Origin: Flagellimonas aurea
GTDB lineage: Bacteria; Bacteroidota; Bacteroidia; Flavobacteriales; Flavobacteriaceae
Direction: 5' to 3'
DNA: 64,000 bases
Assembly: GCF_017313785.1 (NCBI RefSeq)
Contig: NZ_JAFLNL010000009.1
Coordinates: 1 to 64,000 of the forward strand
The translations under genes and the position numbers were made by a program. The notes under the pieces are model-generated. The model made no database searches and was not told where the DNA came from. It saw only the letters and a program-made list of their open reading frames with translations. Position 1 is the first letter of the stretch. Each line of letters begins with the position of its first letter. Shown here piece after piece: positions 1 through 7,825 of the stretch.

Positions 1-44
1 ACTATCTCCATTTCTATGGTATCTTTGTCGAGTACTTTGTACAT

Positions 45-87
45 GGGCTATGGTATTTGCGTGTGGTAACACAAATGTCCGTAGCCC
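45..87. repeat. Imperfect hairpin repeat in intergenic DNA
   Basis: The outer arms GGGCTA (45-50) and TAGCCC (82-87) are perfect inverses. Inside them GTGT pairs with ACAC around a GGTA loop, and ATTT pairs with AAAT across a two-base bulge. The rest of positions 1-109 holds no gene that I can see. The hairpin lies downstream of the minus-strand P-loop gene, so it could end transcription, but it has no T-run. The bulged shape resembles cassette recombination sites, which is only a resemblance. Confidence 0.35.
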
Positions 88-109
88 TATCTTTCGATCC
101 AAAAAAAGT

Positions 110-610
110 TTAAATCACTTCGATATTTAAAACTTGGTCATCAGAAATATTGATATGTATTTCTTGGTCTCTGGATTTTACCCGCTCCAAACAGATTGTG
201 CCGTTTGCAAAGACACCTATGGTGACCACCTGAAAATCACTTTTTAAACGTTCAAGCATTTCATCAAAATATTCGGTCAGACCTGTGGACTCGAATACAA
301 GTTGGTCTTTATGGGCTAAGCTACTTCGGATTCCTTTTTCAATGCTCCCAAAAACTTGTTTTAGATATGCTTTATCATCAACATCTCTATTTTTGATGAT
401 TTTCTTGGCCCAATCCTCCACTCGAATGAATGTTATCCCAAACTCCTTGTCGAACAGGGTTCCTATAAAGGACTTTCCACTTCCTTTTTGCCCAATCAGC
501 AGAAATATTGTTTTACGATTAATAGTTCCCACGCTTCCGCTTTTGTAGTTCCCATTTCCAGATAAGCCCATCGTCCGGGTCGTTGATTTCTTCAACCTTT
601 TCAAAGCCAC
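110..610 (-). CDS. Small P-loop NTPase (AAA/shikimate-kinase-like fold)
   Basis: The protein is up to 166 residues, with a Walker A motif GQKGSGKS near residues 40-47 after a hydrophobic strand (TIFLLI). That arrangement is typical of small nucleoside or shikimate kinase-like P-loop proteins. The substrate is unknown. A Walker B-like stretch (QLVFEST) follows about 60 residues later. The start is uncertain: the longest form overlaps the upstream acetyltransferase by about 90 bp, whereas a GTG at 532 would begin just before TINRKTIFLLI and almost abolish the overlap. It lies downstream of, and is probably co-transcribed with, the frameshifted GNAT gene. No partner gene suggests a pathway. I am confident of the P-loop and not of the function. 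Confidence 0.6.
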   Translation of the reverse strand: MALKRLKKSTTRTMGLSGNGNYKSGSVGTINRKTIFLLIGQKGSGKSFIGTLFDKEFGITFIRVEDWAKKIIKNRDVDDKAYLKQVFGSIEKGIRSSLAHKDQLVFESTGLTEYFDEMLERLKSDFQVVTIGVFANGTICLERVKSRDQEIHINISDDQVLNIEVI

Positions 611-1071
611 ATTTCATCAATACTCTGGTTGAAGGGTTTTCTTTTCCTAATGTATGCGCAATTATTGTTTTCACGCTACTGTCCCTAAAAGCATTTTTCA
701 ACAAGACCGTTTGTCATTTCAGTGGCAAGTCCACGATTGCGGTAGACCGGAGCAATCTCATACCCAAGTTCAACAGTGCCATCTGCCGTTGGTTTTCCTT
801 TGTAACCGCCGCTTCCTATCAATTTGTTATCCTGCTTGTGAATAGGGAAATAGGTCCACCAATCTTTTTCGTCTTCACTTTCGGTAAGTCTTTCAAGCGA
901 ATATTGTAGTGCACCAATGCCAAACTCCGTCCAATTATCTGGAATGGTAACCCCCAACTTTTGGGCAATGATTTCATTCCCTTCAATCGCAGCTTTCAAA
1001 ATGTCGCTATTACAAGCGATGAGCTTTAAGTTCTTTGTTTCTATTATGGTCGTTGTCCTGATCGTGGTCAT
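519..1071 (-). pseudogene. GNAT acetyltransferase (RimJ/RimL-like), frameshifted
   Basis: Two frames together make one acetyltransferase of about 184 residues. The N-terminal part (1071 down to 685) carries the acetyl-CoA loop region, ELGYEIAPVYRNRGLATEM, and ends at a stop after LVEKCF. The C-terminal part (704 down to 519) continues with AFRDSSVKTIIAHT and NPSTRVLMKCGFEKV, the normal end of RimJ/RimL-type GNAT proteins. The break lies at a run of five A residues on the coding strand (near 693-699). Removing one base restores a continuous product. It could be a true decay event or a homopolymer sequencing error. Members of the family acetylate protein N-termini or small molecules, and the substrate here cannot be told. 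Confidence 0.7.
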
Positions 1072-1092
1072 GTTTCTTCCTTTTGGTATCAG

Positions 1093-1138
1093 CTTGATGC
1101 TAACAAGTTGCTAAACATAATTTTTAGCAGGAGTCAAG
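1093..1138. repeat. Hairpin repeat with GCTAAA/TTTAGC core
   Basis: Inverted arms GCTAAA (1110-1115) and TTTAGC (1123-1128) are nested in weaker outer arms CTTGA (1093-1097) and TCAAG (1134-1138). The same GCTAAA...TTTAGC core with a larger palindrome occurs at 3679-3733 beside a low-GC gene. It sits just upstream of the GNAT start and downstream of nothing else, so a terminator role is unlikely. Confidence 0.35.
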
Positions 1139-1202
1139 GTATCGCTTTTCAGAATAGAACTCTACCGGTAATTAACGAATGAGCGGTTTGAATTTACGAA
1201 TG

Positions 1203-2798
1203 CTATGATTTACCCATATCCTCAAACAACGTCCACTCATTTGGGTCTAAAACAATGGAATCGGGTCGGTCTTTGCTTTCCAATTGGATGTTTTGGTTGC
1301 GCTGGTGCAACTCAATGGTTTTAATGGTCAGTTTCCCATCTTTTACCACACCTATTTCCAAAGGAAACTCAAATACATGATGGTCTTGCAGTTGTTGTAT
1401 GTTGAGATTGATGTTCCCATTGCTGTAATTCCAGTTCCATTTGATTTGTGGATGCCCCTTCACAAACAACCATTGCTCAAAAAAGGACTCCAAATCCTCG
1501 CCCGATGCCTCTTCCATTACGTGCCTAAAATCATCTGTCAGCACATTGCTGTTTTGGTATTTCGCGTAGTATTTTCGGATGCCTTCCCAGAATACGCCAT
1601 CGCCCAATTTGTGCCGTAACATGTTCAACACCCATCCTCCTTTTTGGTAGGTGTTGGTGCTCAAGACCTTCATGGGGTCTTTAATGGTGAGGTCGACAAT
1701 GGGAGCGGGGTTTTTTCGGTAATACTCAAAGATTTGCTGCTTATCGATGGCCAACTCCTCTTTTCTGCGCTCATCGCCATATTCGCTTTCCAAATACAGA
1801 ATGCAGAAATGCGTGGCAAACCCCTCGCTCAACCAAACGTGGTTCCAGCTTTTTTCGGTTGCTGAATTGCCGAACCACTGGTGGGCAATTTCATGGGCAA
1901 TAAGGGGCTCAACTGTTTTGTTGCCCGTCACAGAATTTTCAAAATACGCAATGGTACCAGCATTTTCGAGTCCACCCCATTGGGTCTTGGCCTGCATGTT
2001 GGCCAATTTAGCATATGAATAGGGTCCGATATGAGCTATAAAATATTCGAGCACATCGCCCGCCACGGTATAGTCGCCAAACCCCTGCAATCGGTTTTGC
2101 GGATATACCCAGGCCGAAACCTCGATACCATCCACATGGTCCACTACTCGCGAAGCAAACTCTGTAACGCCAATGGTCATTACTTTGGTGGCCACAGGAG
2201 CTGGTTCTTCGTAAATGGTTAGTTTGTATCCGTTTTCCAGATTGCTTTCTTCGATTTTCTTGCCCGTTGCCACCACATCGTATTGTTCTGGGGCAGTGAT
2301 TCGGAATTCCACACTGGCCTTGTCGTATGGATGGTCTATAGACGGTAGCCAATGCCTGGCCAAGTTGGGCCAATTGTCTCCAAAAAAAGAGCGCTTTCCA
2401 AACTTGGTGGTATCTATGACTAAACCTCTTTCGGGAACACCTTGGTATTTGATCGTAAACGTCTGTACGGAATCGTTCGGATTTTTAGGAACGATGTTGA
2501 TTTTGTTGTCGGTATAGGTGTAGTTTGCCTTGGAGCCATTTTCCAATATACTTGTCACTTCCATACCAAATTCTCCCGATTTTTGGATGAGGTCCAAAGC
2601 GAATGGAACCATGCCCTCCTTAAAACGGACCGTTACTTCGGTCTCCCCTTTGATTTCGTTGGAGGCATCATTCAAATGAAGACCAAAAACATAGTTTTGG
2701 ATATCTAACGATTCATTTTTGGCATAGAGGTCTTGGGCATTTCCAGTGAGGCAAGCAAAAATAAAAGTGAATACGAAGGTTACAGTTCGAAGTTGCAT
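1203..2798 (-). CDS. Secreted M1-family metallopeptidase (aminopeptidase N-like)
   Basis: The protein is 531 residues with an N-terminal signal peptide ending near TGNAQ (residues 1-22). A beta-sandwich N-terminal domain is followed by the gluzincin core. The exopeptidase-type motif is GGLENAG (275-281) in place of the usual GAMEN, the zinc motif is HEIAH (302-306), and the third ligand is Glu325 in WLSEGFATHF. The protein should remove N-terminal amino acids from peptides in the periplasm or outside the cell. It is shorter than classical PepN (about 870 residues) because the C-terminal helical domain is reduced, which is common for short M1 enzymes of Bacteroidota. The gene stands alone, with about 200 bp of non-coding DNA upstream. 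Family assignment is secure; substrate preference is not. Confidence 0.92.
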   Translation of the reverse strand: MQLRTVTFVFTFIFACLTGNAQDLYAKNESLDIQNYVFGLHLNDASNEIKGETEVTVRFKEGMVPFALDLIQKSGEFGMEVTSILENGSKANYTYTDNKINIVPKNPNDSVQTFTIKYQGVPERGLVIDTTKFGKRSFFGDNWPNLARHWLPSIDHPYDKASVEFRITAPEQYDVVATGKKIEESNLENGYKLTIYEEPAPVATKVMTIGVTEFASRVVDHVDGIEVSAWVYPQNRLQGFGDYTVAGDVLEYFIAHIGPYSYAKLANMQAKTQWGGLENAGTIAYFENSVTGNKTVEPLIAHEIAHQWFGNSATEKSWNHVWLSEGFATHFCILYLESEYGDERRKEELAIDKQQIFEYYRKNPAPIVDLTIKDPMKVLSTNTYQKGGWVLNMLRHKLGDGVFWEGIRKYYAKYQNSNVLTDDFRHVMEEASGEDLESFFEQWLFVKGHPQIKWNWNYSNGNINLNIQQLQDHHVFEFPLEIGVVKDGKLTIKTIELHQRNQNIQLESKDRPDSIVLDPNEWTLFEDMGKS

Positions 2799-2945
2799 AA
2801 ATAAACCATTATAGTTGATGGCTCAAGATACAATTTTGGGAAAAAGCCTGTATGACTTTTTGCAGGGAACCCAAAAATTAAAAAAAGGGAATTTTTGGAA
2901 TGGCACTTATCCGAAGCTTTTAGTTTAACTAAAAAATACAAAACA

Positions 2946-3035
2946 TTGAAGTTTAAACTGAAACCCGCATTAATTTTAGCCGGTGTTACCTTGTTGGCAT
3001 TATTCTCTTATTTCAATTTTCACTTCTTTACCTGA
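2946..3035 (+). pseudogene. Clipped 5' end of a signal-peptide gene
   Basis: On the plus strand a TTG codon begins a 29-codon frame reading LKFKLKPALILAGVTLLAL and then running into the 3' end of the low-GC VOC gene, where it stops at 3033-3035. The basic start followed by a hydrophobic run looks like a signal peptide or membrane anchor. It has no counterpart downstream, which suggests that an intact gene lost its body when the segment starting at about 3000 arrived. It could also be a genuine tiny membrane peptide. Confidence 0.35.
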
Positions 3036-3659
3036 TTCAATTAGTGTAATATTTGTCCAATTACTTTCGGCTGGAATTTCGGTAGGAAACCAATTTCGTC
3101 TGTTTTTTACAATAATTAATAACCCATTATCATCCCCTAAAGCTGTAAACACCTCATTATTTTTGTTTTTTTCAAAAAGGTTAAGATTATACTTTTGTAT
3201 TAGCTCTTCTCCATAAACATATGGTTCGTTTTTTACTATTCCTATTTCACTAATGTTTAAAATTTGATTACTGTTAAATTCATTAAGTTCTTCGTTTTTC
3301 AAATCTTGACGAGCAATGAATTCTAATAAATTTTTATCGGTGTCAAAAAAATAAACTGAGTTGGCATTCCAACTTTCAAAGTCAGAAATTAATACCTCGT
3401 TTTCTTTTTTTATAAGTTGAATTCTATTCATTGACCAATTTATTGCTTCTTGTAGCTTGTTTCTAGGTATGTTAAAAGCTATATGATAGATTGGTTTGGA
3501 TTTGTGTTTGTCCTCAATTATTTTCAATGATGACTCTCCAATTGAAACATTGATGGAATTTTTATCAATTTTCTCAACAGGTAATTTTAAAATACTCTGA
3601 TAGAAGTTAGCAATATCATTTAGGTTAGTAGTTCTTATTTCAATTTGTTTTAATATCAT
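3000..3659 (-). CDS. VOC/glyoxalase-fold protein, low GC
   Basis: The 219-residue protein starts ILKQIEIRTTNLNDIANFY, the usual beginning of a vicinal-oxygen-chelate domain. A second module reads SVYFFDTDKNLLEFIARQ, the strand and metal-ligand Glu region of the fold. VOC proteins include lyases, dioxygenases and antibiotic-binding proteins, and nothing here fixes the reaction. The gene is clearly richer in A/T than its neighbours, its stop codon coincides with the break in the clipped gene at 2946-3035, and a large palindrome lies just upstream of its start. These features suggest acquisition as a discrete cassette. Confidence 0.75.
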   Translation of the reverse strand: MILKQIEIRTTNLNDIANFYQSILKLPVEKIDKNSINVSIGESSLKIIEDKHKSKPIYHIAFNIPRNKLQEAINWSMNRIQLIKKENEVLISDFESWNANSVYFFDTDKNLLEFIARQDLKNEELNEFNSNQILNISEIGIVKNEPYVYGEELIQKYNLNLFEKNKNNEVFTALGDDNGLLIIVKNRRNWFPTEIPAESNWTNITLIESGKEVKIEIRE

Positions 3660-3678
3660 TTCAGTCGGATTTCAGCTT

Positions 3679-3748
3679 GCAGGTAACGGTTAGCTAAATA
3701 TCGTTTCAATGATTTTTAGCGTACGATACCTGCCTGTCGGTAGACAGG
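3679..3748. repeat. Nested palindrome plus GGTA hairpin beside low-GC gene
   Basis: The outer arms GCAGGTA (3679-3685) and TACCTGC (3727-3733) and the inner arms GCTAAA (3693-3698) and TTTAGC (3715-3720) form one imperfect cruciform of about 55 bp with unpaired bases. It is followed at once by a perfect hairpin, CCTGTC-GGTA-GACAGG (3733-3748), of the kind scattered through flavobacterial genomes. The overall shape recalls integron attC sites, but I do not see the canonical core sequences. No integrase is present in the window. Confidence 0.5.
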
Positions 3749-3851
3749 AGTGAAGTTAGTATTTTTTCGGGTTCAAATTCCAGCTACAATTCATCAATGC
3801 CCCGTTAGGATTGATAAACCAGAAATCAACACTTGATAAGTCGTAGTATTT

Positions 3852-5138
3852 TTAGGAATTTAAGGATTTTTCCATTTTCTCTTTTATCTGCTCCAGGCAC
3901 AGATTGCCCAAACTCCCTTCGTGGCTATGCTCGATATCGCGTTTCGGTTTAAAATTGCCATTTTCTATGGCCTTGCCCATGGTTTTGTAGGCATCACGAA
4001 AAGGCATTCCGCTTTTGACCAACTCGTTCAAGGTATCCACACTGAAGAGATAATCGTATTTCGGGTCTTCCAAAATGGACTTGTTCACTTTGATTTCTTT
4101 TAGGCTGAAGGTCATCATCTCCAAACAGGCGTGCATGTCCTGCAAAGCAGGGACTATGACTTCTTTTACCAATTGAAGGTCACGGTGGTATCCACTGGGC
4201 AAATTGTTCATGATCATGATCAATTGGTTGGGCACCGCTTGAATTTTATTGCACTTGGCTCTGATCAATTCGAACACATCTGGATTTTTCTTGTGCGGCA
4301 TAATGCTGCTTCCAGTGGTCAGCTCGTTCGGGAAGGAGATAAAATCAAAATTTTGGCTCATGTACAGGCAAATGTCCATCGCCATTTTTGATAGGGTGGC
4401 GGCAACGCTCGAAATTCCGAAAGCGGTTGCTTTCTCCACTTTTCCGCGTCCCATTTGGGCGGCCACAACGTTGTATTTCAAGGTTGAAAACTCCATTTCG
4501 GTAGTCGTGAAACTTCTATCAATAGGGAAGGAGCTTCCGTAGCCTGCGGCACTGCCCAGCGGATTTTGATCGGCAACTTTATGGGCTGCTTGTACAAAGT
4601 ACAGATCGTCTATCAAACTTTCGGCATAGGCAGAAAACCATAGTCCGAACGAGGATGGCATAGCAATCTGAAGGTGGGTGTAGCCTGGCAGCAAGATATT
4701 TTTGTGTTTGTCCGCTAATTTCATCAACAGGTCAAATAGTTCTTTTACTTGATCTTTGATCTCGGTCAATTCATCTTTGAGAAACAACTGCATGGCCACC
4801 AAAACCTGATCGTTCCTAGATCGGGCCGAATGGATTTTTTTACCAGTATCGCCCAATTTTTCGGTCAGCATAAACTCTATCTTCGAGTGCATGTCCTCAA
4901 AATCATCTTCGATGGTAAACTTTCCTTTTTCAATGTCCTTCGCAATGGAATCCAATGCTTTTACCAGTTCCTTGGCCTCTTCTTCGGAGATCAGCCCGAC
5001 TTTGCCCAACATTTTGGCGTGTGCTTTGGAAGCGATGACGTCATATTTGGCCAATACCAAATCCAGTTCGCGGTCGTTGCCTACGGTAAAGTGGTCTATT
5101 TTTTTATCGGTACTGAATCCTTTGTCCCAGAGTTTCAT
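3852..5138 (-). CDS. argH: Argininosuccinate lyase
   Basis: This enzyme cleaves argininosuccinate to arginine and fumarate, the last step of arginine synthesis. The 428-residue protein carries the fumarase/aspartase superfamily signature GSSIMPHKKNPD with the catalytic serine loop, the substrate-binding HSARSRNDQ motif, and GYTHLQIAMP with the conserved His. It begins WDKGFSTDKKIDHFTVGNDR, typical of Bacteroidota ArgH. It is the last gene of the minus-strand arginine operon and is separated from argE by 92 bp containing a short palindrome. It is about 30 residues shorter than the E. coli enzyme, the loss being at the C-terminus, which seems normal for this lineage. Confidence 0.97.
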   Translation of the reverse strand: MKLWDKGFSTDKKIDHFTVGNDRELDLVLAKYDVIASKAHAKMLGKVGLISEEEAKELVKALDSIAKDIEKGKFTIEDDFEDMHSKIEFMLTEKLGDTGKKIHSARSRNDQVLVAMQLFLKDELTEIKDQVKELFDLLMKLADKHKNILLPGYTHLQIAMPSSFGLWFSAYAESLIDDLYFVQAAHKVADQNPLGSAAGYGSSFPIDRSFTTTEMEFSTLKYNVVAAQMGRGKVEKATAFGISSVAATLSKMAMDICLYMSQNFDFISFPNELTTGSSIMPHKKNPDVFELIRAKCNKIQAVPNQLIMIMNNLPSGYHRDLQLVKEVIVPALQDMHACLEMMTFSLKEIKVNKSILEDPKYDYLFSVDTLNELVKSGMPFRDAYKTMGKAIENGNFKPKRDIEHSHEGSLGNLCLEQIKEKMEKSLNS

Positions 5139-5153
5139 AATTTTCGTTTTGTC

Positions 5154-5173
5154 ATTCCCATGAAAATGGGAAT
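5154..5173. repeat. Perfect short hairpin between argE and argH
   Basis: ATTCCCAT and ATGGGAAT flank a GAAA loop, and the following sequence includes GTCGACTACGCTCAGGGT. This matches the style of short dispersed intergenic repeats often seen in flavobacteria. It lies in the 92-bp gap between argE and argH and could modulate read-through or mRNA stability, but it has no T-run on the coding strand. Confidence 0.55.
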
Positions 5174-5230
5174 CTCATGATTTTGATATAATTGCCCGTC
5201 GACTACGCTCAGGGTCCCATTGTATTTTGT

Positions 5231-6301
5231 TTATTGCAAAAATCCTGTAAGGGTCTTAATGTAAATATCTATTCCTTCTTCAATTTCCCTCACGAAAATA
5301 AATTCGTTGGCCGAATGAGATCGTGTACTGTCCCCTGGCCCCAATTTTACGGATTGACAGGTCAAAGCAGCCTGATCGGATAAGGTGGGCGAACCATAGG
5401 TTTTTCTGCCCAGTGCCAATCCACTTTTCACCAAGTCGTGATCAGGATCAATGCAAGATGAGTTCAAGCGTAGGGAGCGTGGGGTCATTTTGCAAGGTGC
5501 TTCTTTTTGTAGAATATCCGCTATTTCCTGATTACTGTAACAATCGTTCACACGCACATCCACTACCAGGTCTACTTGAGCTGGCACTACGTTATGCTGC
5601 TTTCCCGCATTTATTTGGGTGACGGTCAACTTTACCTCGCCCAAGGCTTCAGATACTTTGTCGAAAGTATAGTCCCTGAACCATTGTAAGGTTTCAATGG
5701 CGTTATAAATACAGTTGTCATCATTGGGGTGGGCTGCATGCGATGGCGTTCCCTCCACAACGGCATCAAAAACCACCAAACCCTTTTCTGCGATGGCCAA
5801 GTCCATCAACGTGGGTTCGCCTACAATGGCCACATCAATTTGTGGTAAAATAGGAAGCAGGGCCCTAATGCTTTTCTCTCCCGCATCCTCTTCTTCCCCT
5901 GTTGCGGCCATAATAATGTTGTGACTTAGCCCTTCTTTATCATAAAAATGAACAAAAGTGGCCAAAAGCGACACCAGACATCCGCCCGCATCATTACTTC
6001 CAAGACCGTATAGTTTGCCGTCTTCGATATGTGCATCAAACGGGTCTTTGGTATAGGCGCTGTTCGGTTTTACGGTATCGTGATGGGAGTTGAGCAACAA
6101 GGTCGGTTTGCTCTCATCAAAATATTTGTTGAAAGCATAAATGTTGTTGTGTTGTCTTTTGGTATCAACCCCAAAGCTCTTTAAAAACTCCTCAATGGCA
6201 TCACCTGTTTTGTCCTCTTCACCTGAAAATGAAGGCGTACAGATGAGTTTTTTAAGCAGTTCAATGGCTTTTTCCGTTAATATGTCCTGGGTTATTTTCA
6301 T
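5231..6301 (-). CDS. argE: M20 deacylase, probably N-acylcitrulline deacylase
   Basis: This is a zinc M20-family peptidase-like hydrolase of about 356 residues. Metal-binding and catalytic features include NSHHDTV (His and Asp), LYGLGSNDAGG (bridging Asp), and ATGEEEDAGEKS (general-base Glu). In Bacteroidota that use ArgF', the deacylase acts on acylcitrulline, and I infer that here. The start chosen is the ATG at 6301 (MKITQDILTEKAIELL), because it overlaps the argB stop as ATGA; a longer frame upstream would run 96 bp into argB. The overlap implies translational coupling. The specific acyl group (acetyl or succinyl) cannot be read from this gene. Confidence 0.93.
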   Translation of the reverse strand: MKITQDILTEKAIELLKKLICTPSFSGEEDKTGDAIEEFLKSFGVDTKRQHNNIYAFNKYFDESKPTLLLNSHHDTVKPNSAYTKDPFDAHIEDGKLYGLGSNDAGGCLVSLLATFVHFYDKEGLSHNIIMAATGEEEDAGEKSIRALLPILPQIDVAIVGEPTLMDLAIAEKGLVVFDAVVEGTPSHAAHPNDDNCIYNAIETLQWFRDYTFDKVSEALGEVKLTVTQINAGKQHNVVPAQVDLVVDVRVNDCYSNQEIADILQKEAPCKMTPRSLRLNSSCIDPDHDLVKSGLALGRKTYGSPTLSDQAALTCQSVKLGPGDSTRSHSANEFIFVREIEEGIDIYIKTLTGFLQ

Positions 6302-7077
6302 AAGGTCAATGTCGTATATTCTGAATTGTCGGCTTCCAACATGTTCGTATTGCCTACACAAACTTTGGATACGTTGTTCCGAAGGGCGTAAAAGCAATTG
6401 TGCATTTTGGGCAACATGCCATCGGCGATGATGCCGTAGGCCAGTAGCTCGTCGTAGCCTTGAGAGTCGATGTGCTTTATGACCGAGTTTTCATCCTCGA
6501 TATCTTGAAGCACCCCTTTTTTCTCGAAACAATAATAGAGTGTGGTCTCAAACTGTTCGGACATGGCGATGGCAATTTCAGCGGCTATCGTATCCGCATT
6601 GGTATTCAGCATTTGTCCGTTACCATCGTGGGTGAGGGCACAAAATATGGGTGTGAAACCTGCCTGCAACAATTTAAAGATTCCGTAGGTGTTCACGGTG
6701 TCCACATCGCCCACAAAACCAAAATCTACATTTTTCTTGGGTCTTTTATGGGCACGTATCGCATTGGCATCGGCACCGCTCATACCAATGGCATCGGTTC
6801 CCAACGATTGCAATTTGGCCACTATTTTTTTACTGTACAATCCTCCGTAGACCATTAGGGCAATATCAAGGGTTTCAGCATTGGTGATTCGTCTGCCGTT
6901 GACCATTTTGGATTCCACTCCCATTTGGTTGGCCAGTTCGGTGGCTTTTTTGCCTCCGCCATGGACCAAAATTTTGTTGCCGTCCATTTTGGAGAACAGG
7001 TCCAATACCTTTTTGCATCCTGCGGCATCTTCAATAAGGTTACCGCCAATTTTTATTACGGATAATTTCTGTTTCAT
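6298..7077 (-). CDS. argB: N-acylglutamate kinase
   Basis: The enzyme phosphorylates the side-chain carboxylate of N-acetyl- or N-succinylglutamate. The 259-residue protein has the amino-acid-kinase features IKIGGNLIED near the N-terminus, the glycine-rich VHGGGKKATEL, and MVNGRRITNAETLD for substrate binding, plus the late Asp-rich nucleotide region (LNTNADTIAAEIA). It overlaps argE by four bases (ATGA) and begins one base after the SDR stop, so it is firmly in the operon. Length and motifs are those of the arginine-insensitive group lacking the N-terminal extension, although feedback behaviour should not be read from that alone. Confidence 0.95.
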   Translation of the reverse strand: MKQKLSVIKIGGNLIEDAAGCKKVLDLFSKMDGNKILVHGGGKKATELANQMGVESKMVNGRRITNAETLDIALMVYGGLYSKKIVAKLQSLGTDAIGMSGADANAIRAHKRPKKNVDFGFVGDVDTVNTYGIFKLLQAGFTPIFCALTHDGNGQMLNTNADTIAAEIAIAMSEQFETTLYYCFEKKGVLQDIEDENSVIKHIDSQGYDELLAYGIIADGMLPKMHNCFYALRNNVSKVCVGNTNMLEADNSEYTTLTL

Positions 7078-7078
7078 T

Positions 7079-7825
7079 TTATGTATTTATAATCCCTCCA
7101 TCTATGGTCACTGTGGTTCCCGTAATCCAAGAACTATCCTCGGAAACCAAGAAAAGTACAAGTTTAGCAATATCTTCAGGTGCCCCCAACCTTTTTAACA
7201 ATGTAGTCCTTTTCGCATTTTCGACAGCAGTATCTGGATTCTCAAAAGCCTGGGCGGATTCCCATAACAGAGGAGTATCCACAGGGCCTGGACAAATGGC
7301 ATTCACCCTGATTTTTGGCGCATAATCAACTGCCACTTGCTTCATCAGGGCTACCGATGCTGCTTTGGAAGCACAATAAGCGGGATGGTTTGGGAAACTC
7401 TTGAAGGCTGCAATCGATGCATTGATCAAAATATTGCCTTGCGGTTGTTTCTGCAACTGCGGAAGTGCATGTTTACAAAGGTAAAAGATGGAACTCAAAT
7501 TCGTATCGATGGTATTTCGCCACGAATCAATGGACAGCTCTTGGACATTTCCCAATCCAAGAATGCCCGCATTCAATGATAGGATGTCCAGCTTGCCATG
7601 GGTTTCCATAGCGGTTTGCACCAACTTTTTGTTGTAGGACGGGTCGGTAACATCACCTGGAACAAAGAGCGCATTGTTAAGGCCGTTTTCCAATGCTTTG
7701 CCGCTTTCTTGGTTGCGACCAGAAAGTATTAGCTTAGCTCCTTCAGAAGAAAAGGATTCGGCAATGGCTTTTCCCATTCCACTGGTTGCTCCTGTAACTA
7801 TGCAGACCTTGTCCTTGAGTTTCAT
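7079..7825 (-). CDS. SDR-family oxidoreductase inside the arginine operon
   Basis: This is a classical short-chain dehydrogenase of 248 residues: the cofactor loop TGATSGMGKAIA (residues 12-23), the NAGILG motif, a Ser in INASIAAF, the catalytic pair YCASK, and a late SSWITGTTVTIDGG end typical of the FabG-like group. It would reduce or oxidise a hydroxy/keto substrate with NAD(P). It overlaps argF' by four bases (ATGA) and lies one base ahead of argB, so it must be co-expressed with arginine genes. No step of the known pathway needs it. It could be a recent insertion, a detoxifying enzyme for a semialdehyde, or an unrelated passenger. Confidence 0.9.
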   Translation of the reverse strand: MKLKDKVCIVTGATSGMGKAIAESFSSEGAKLILSGRNQESGKALENGLNNALFVPGDVTDPSYNKKLVQTAMETHGKLDILSLNAGILGLGNVQELSIDSWRNTIDTNLSSIFYLCKHALPQLQKQPQGNILINASIAAFKSFPNHPAYCASKAASVALMKQVAVDYAPKIRVNAICPGPVDTPLLWESAQAFENPDTAVENAKRTTLLKRLGAPEDIAKLVLFLVSEDSSWITGTTVTIDGGIINT

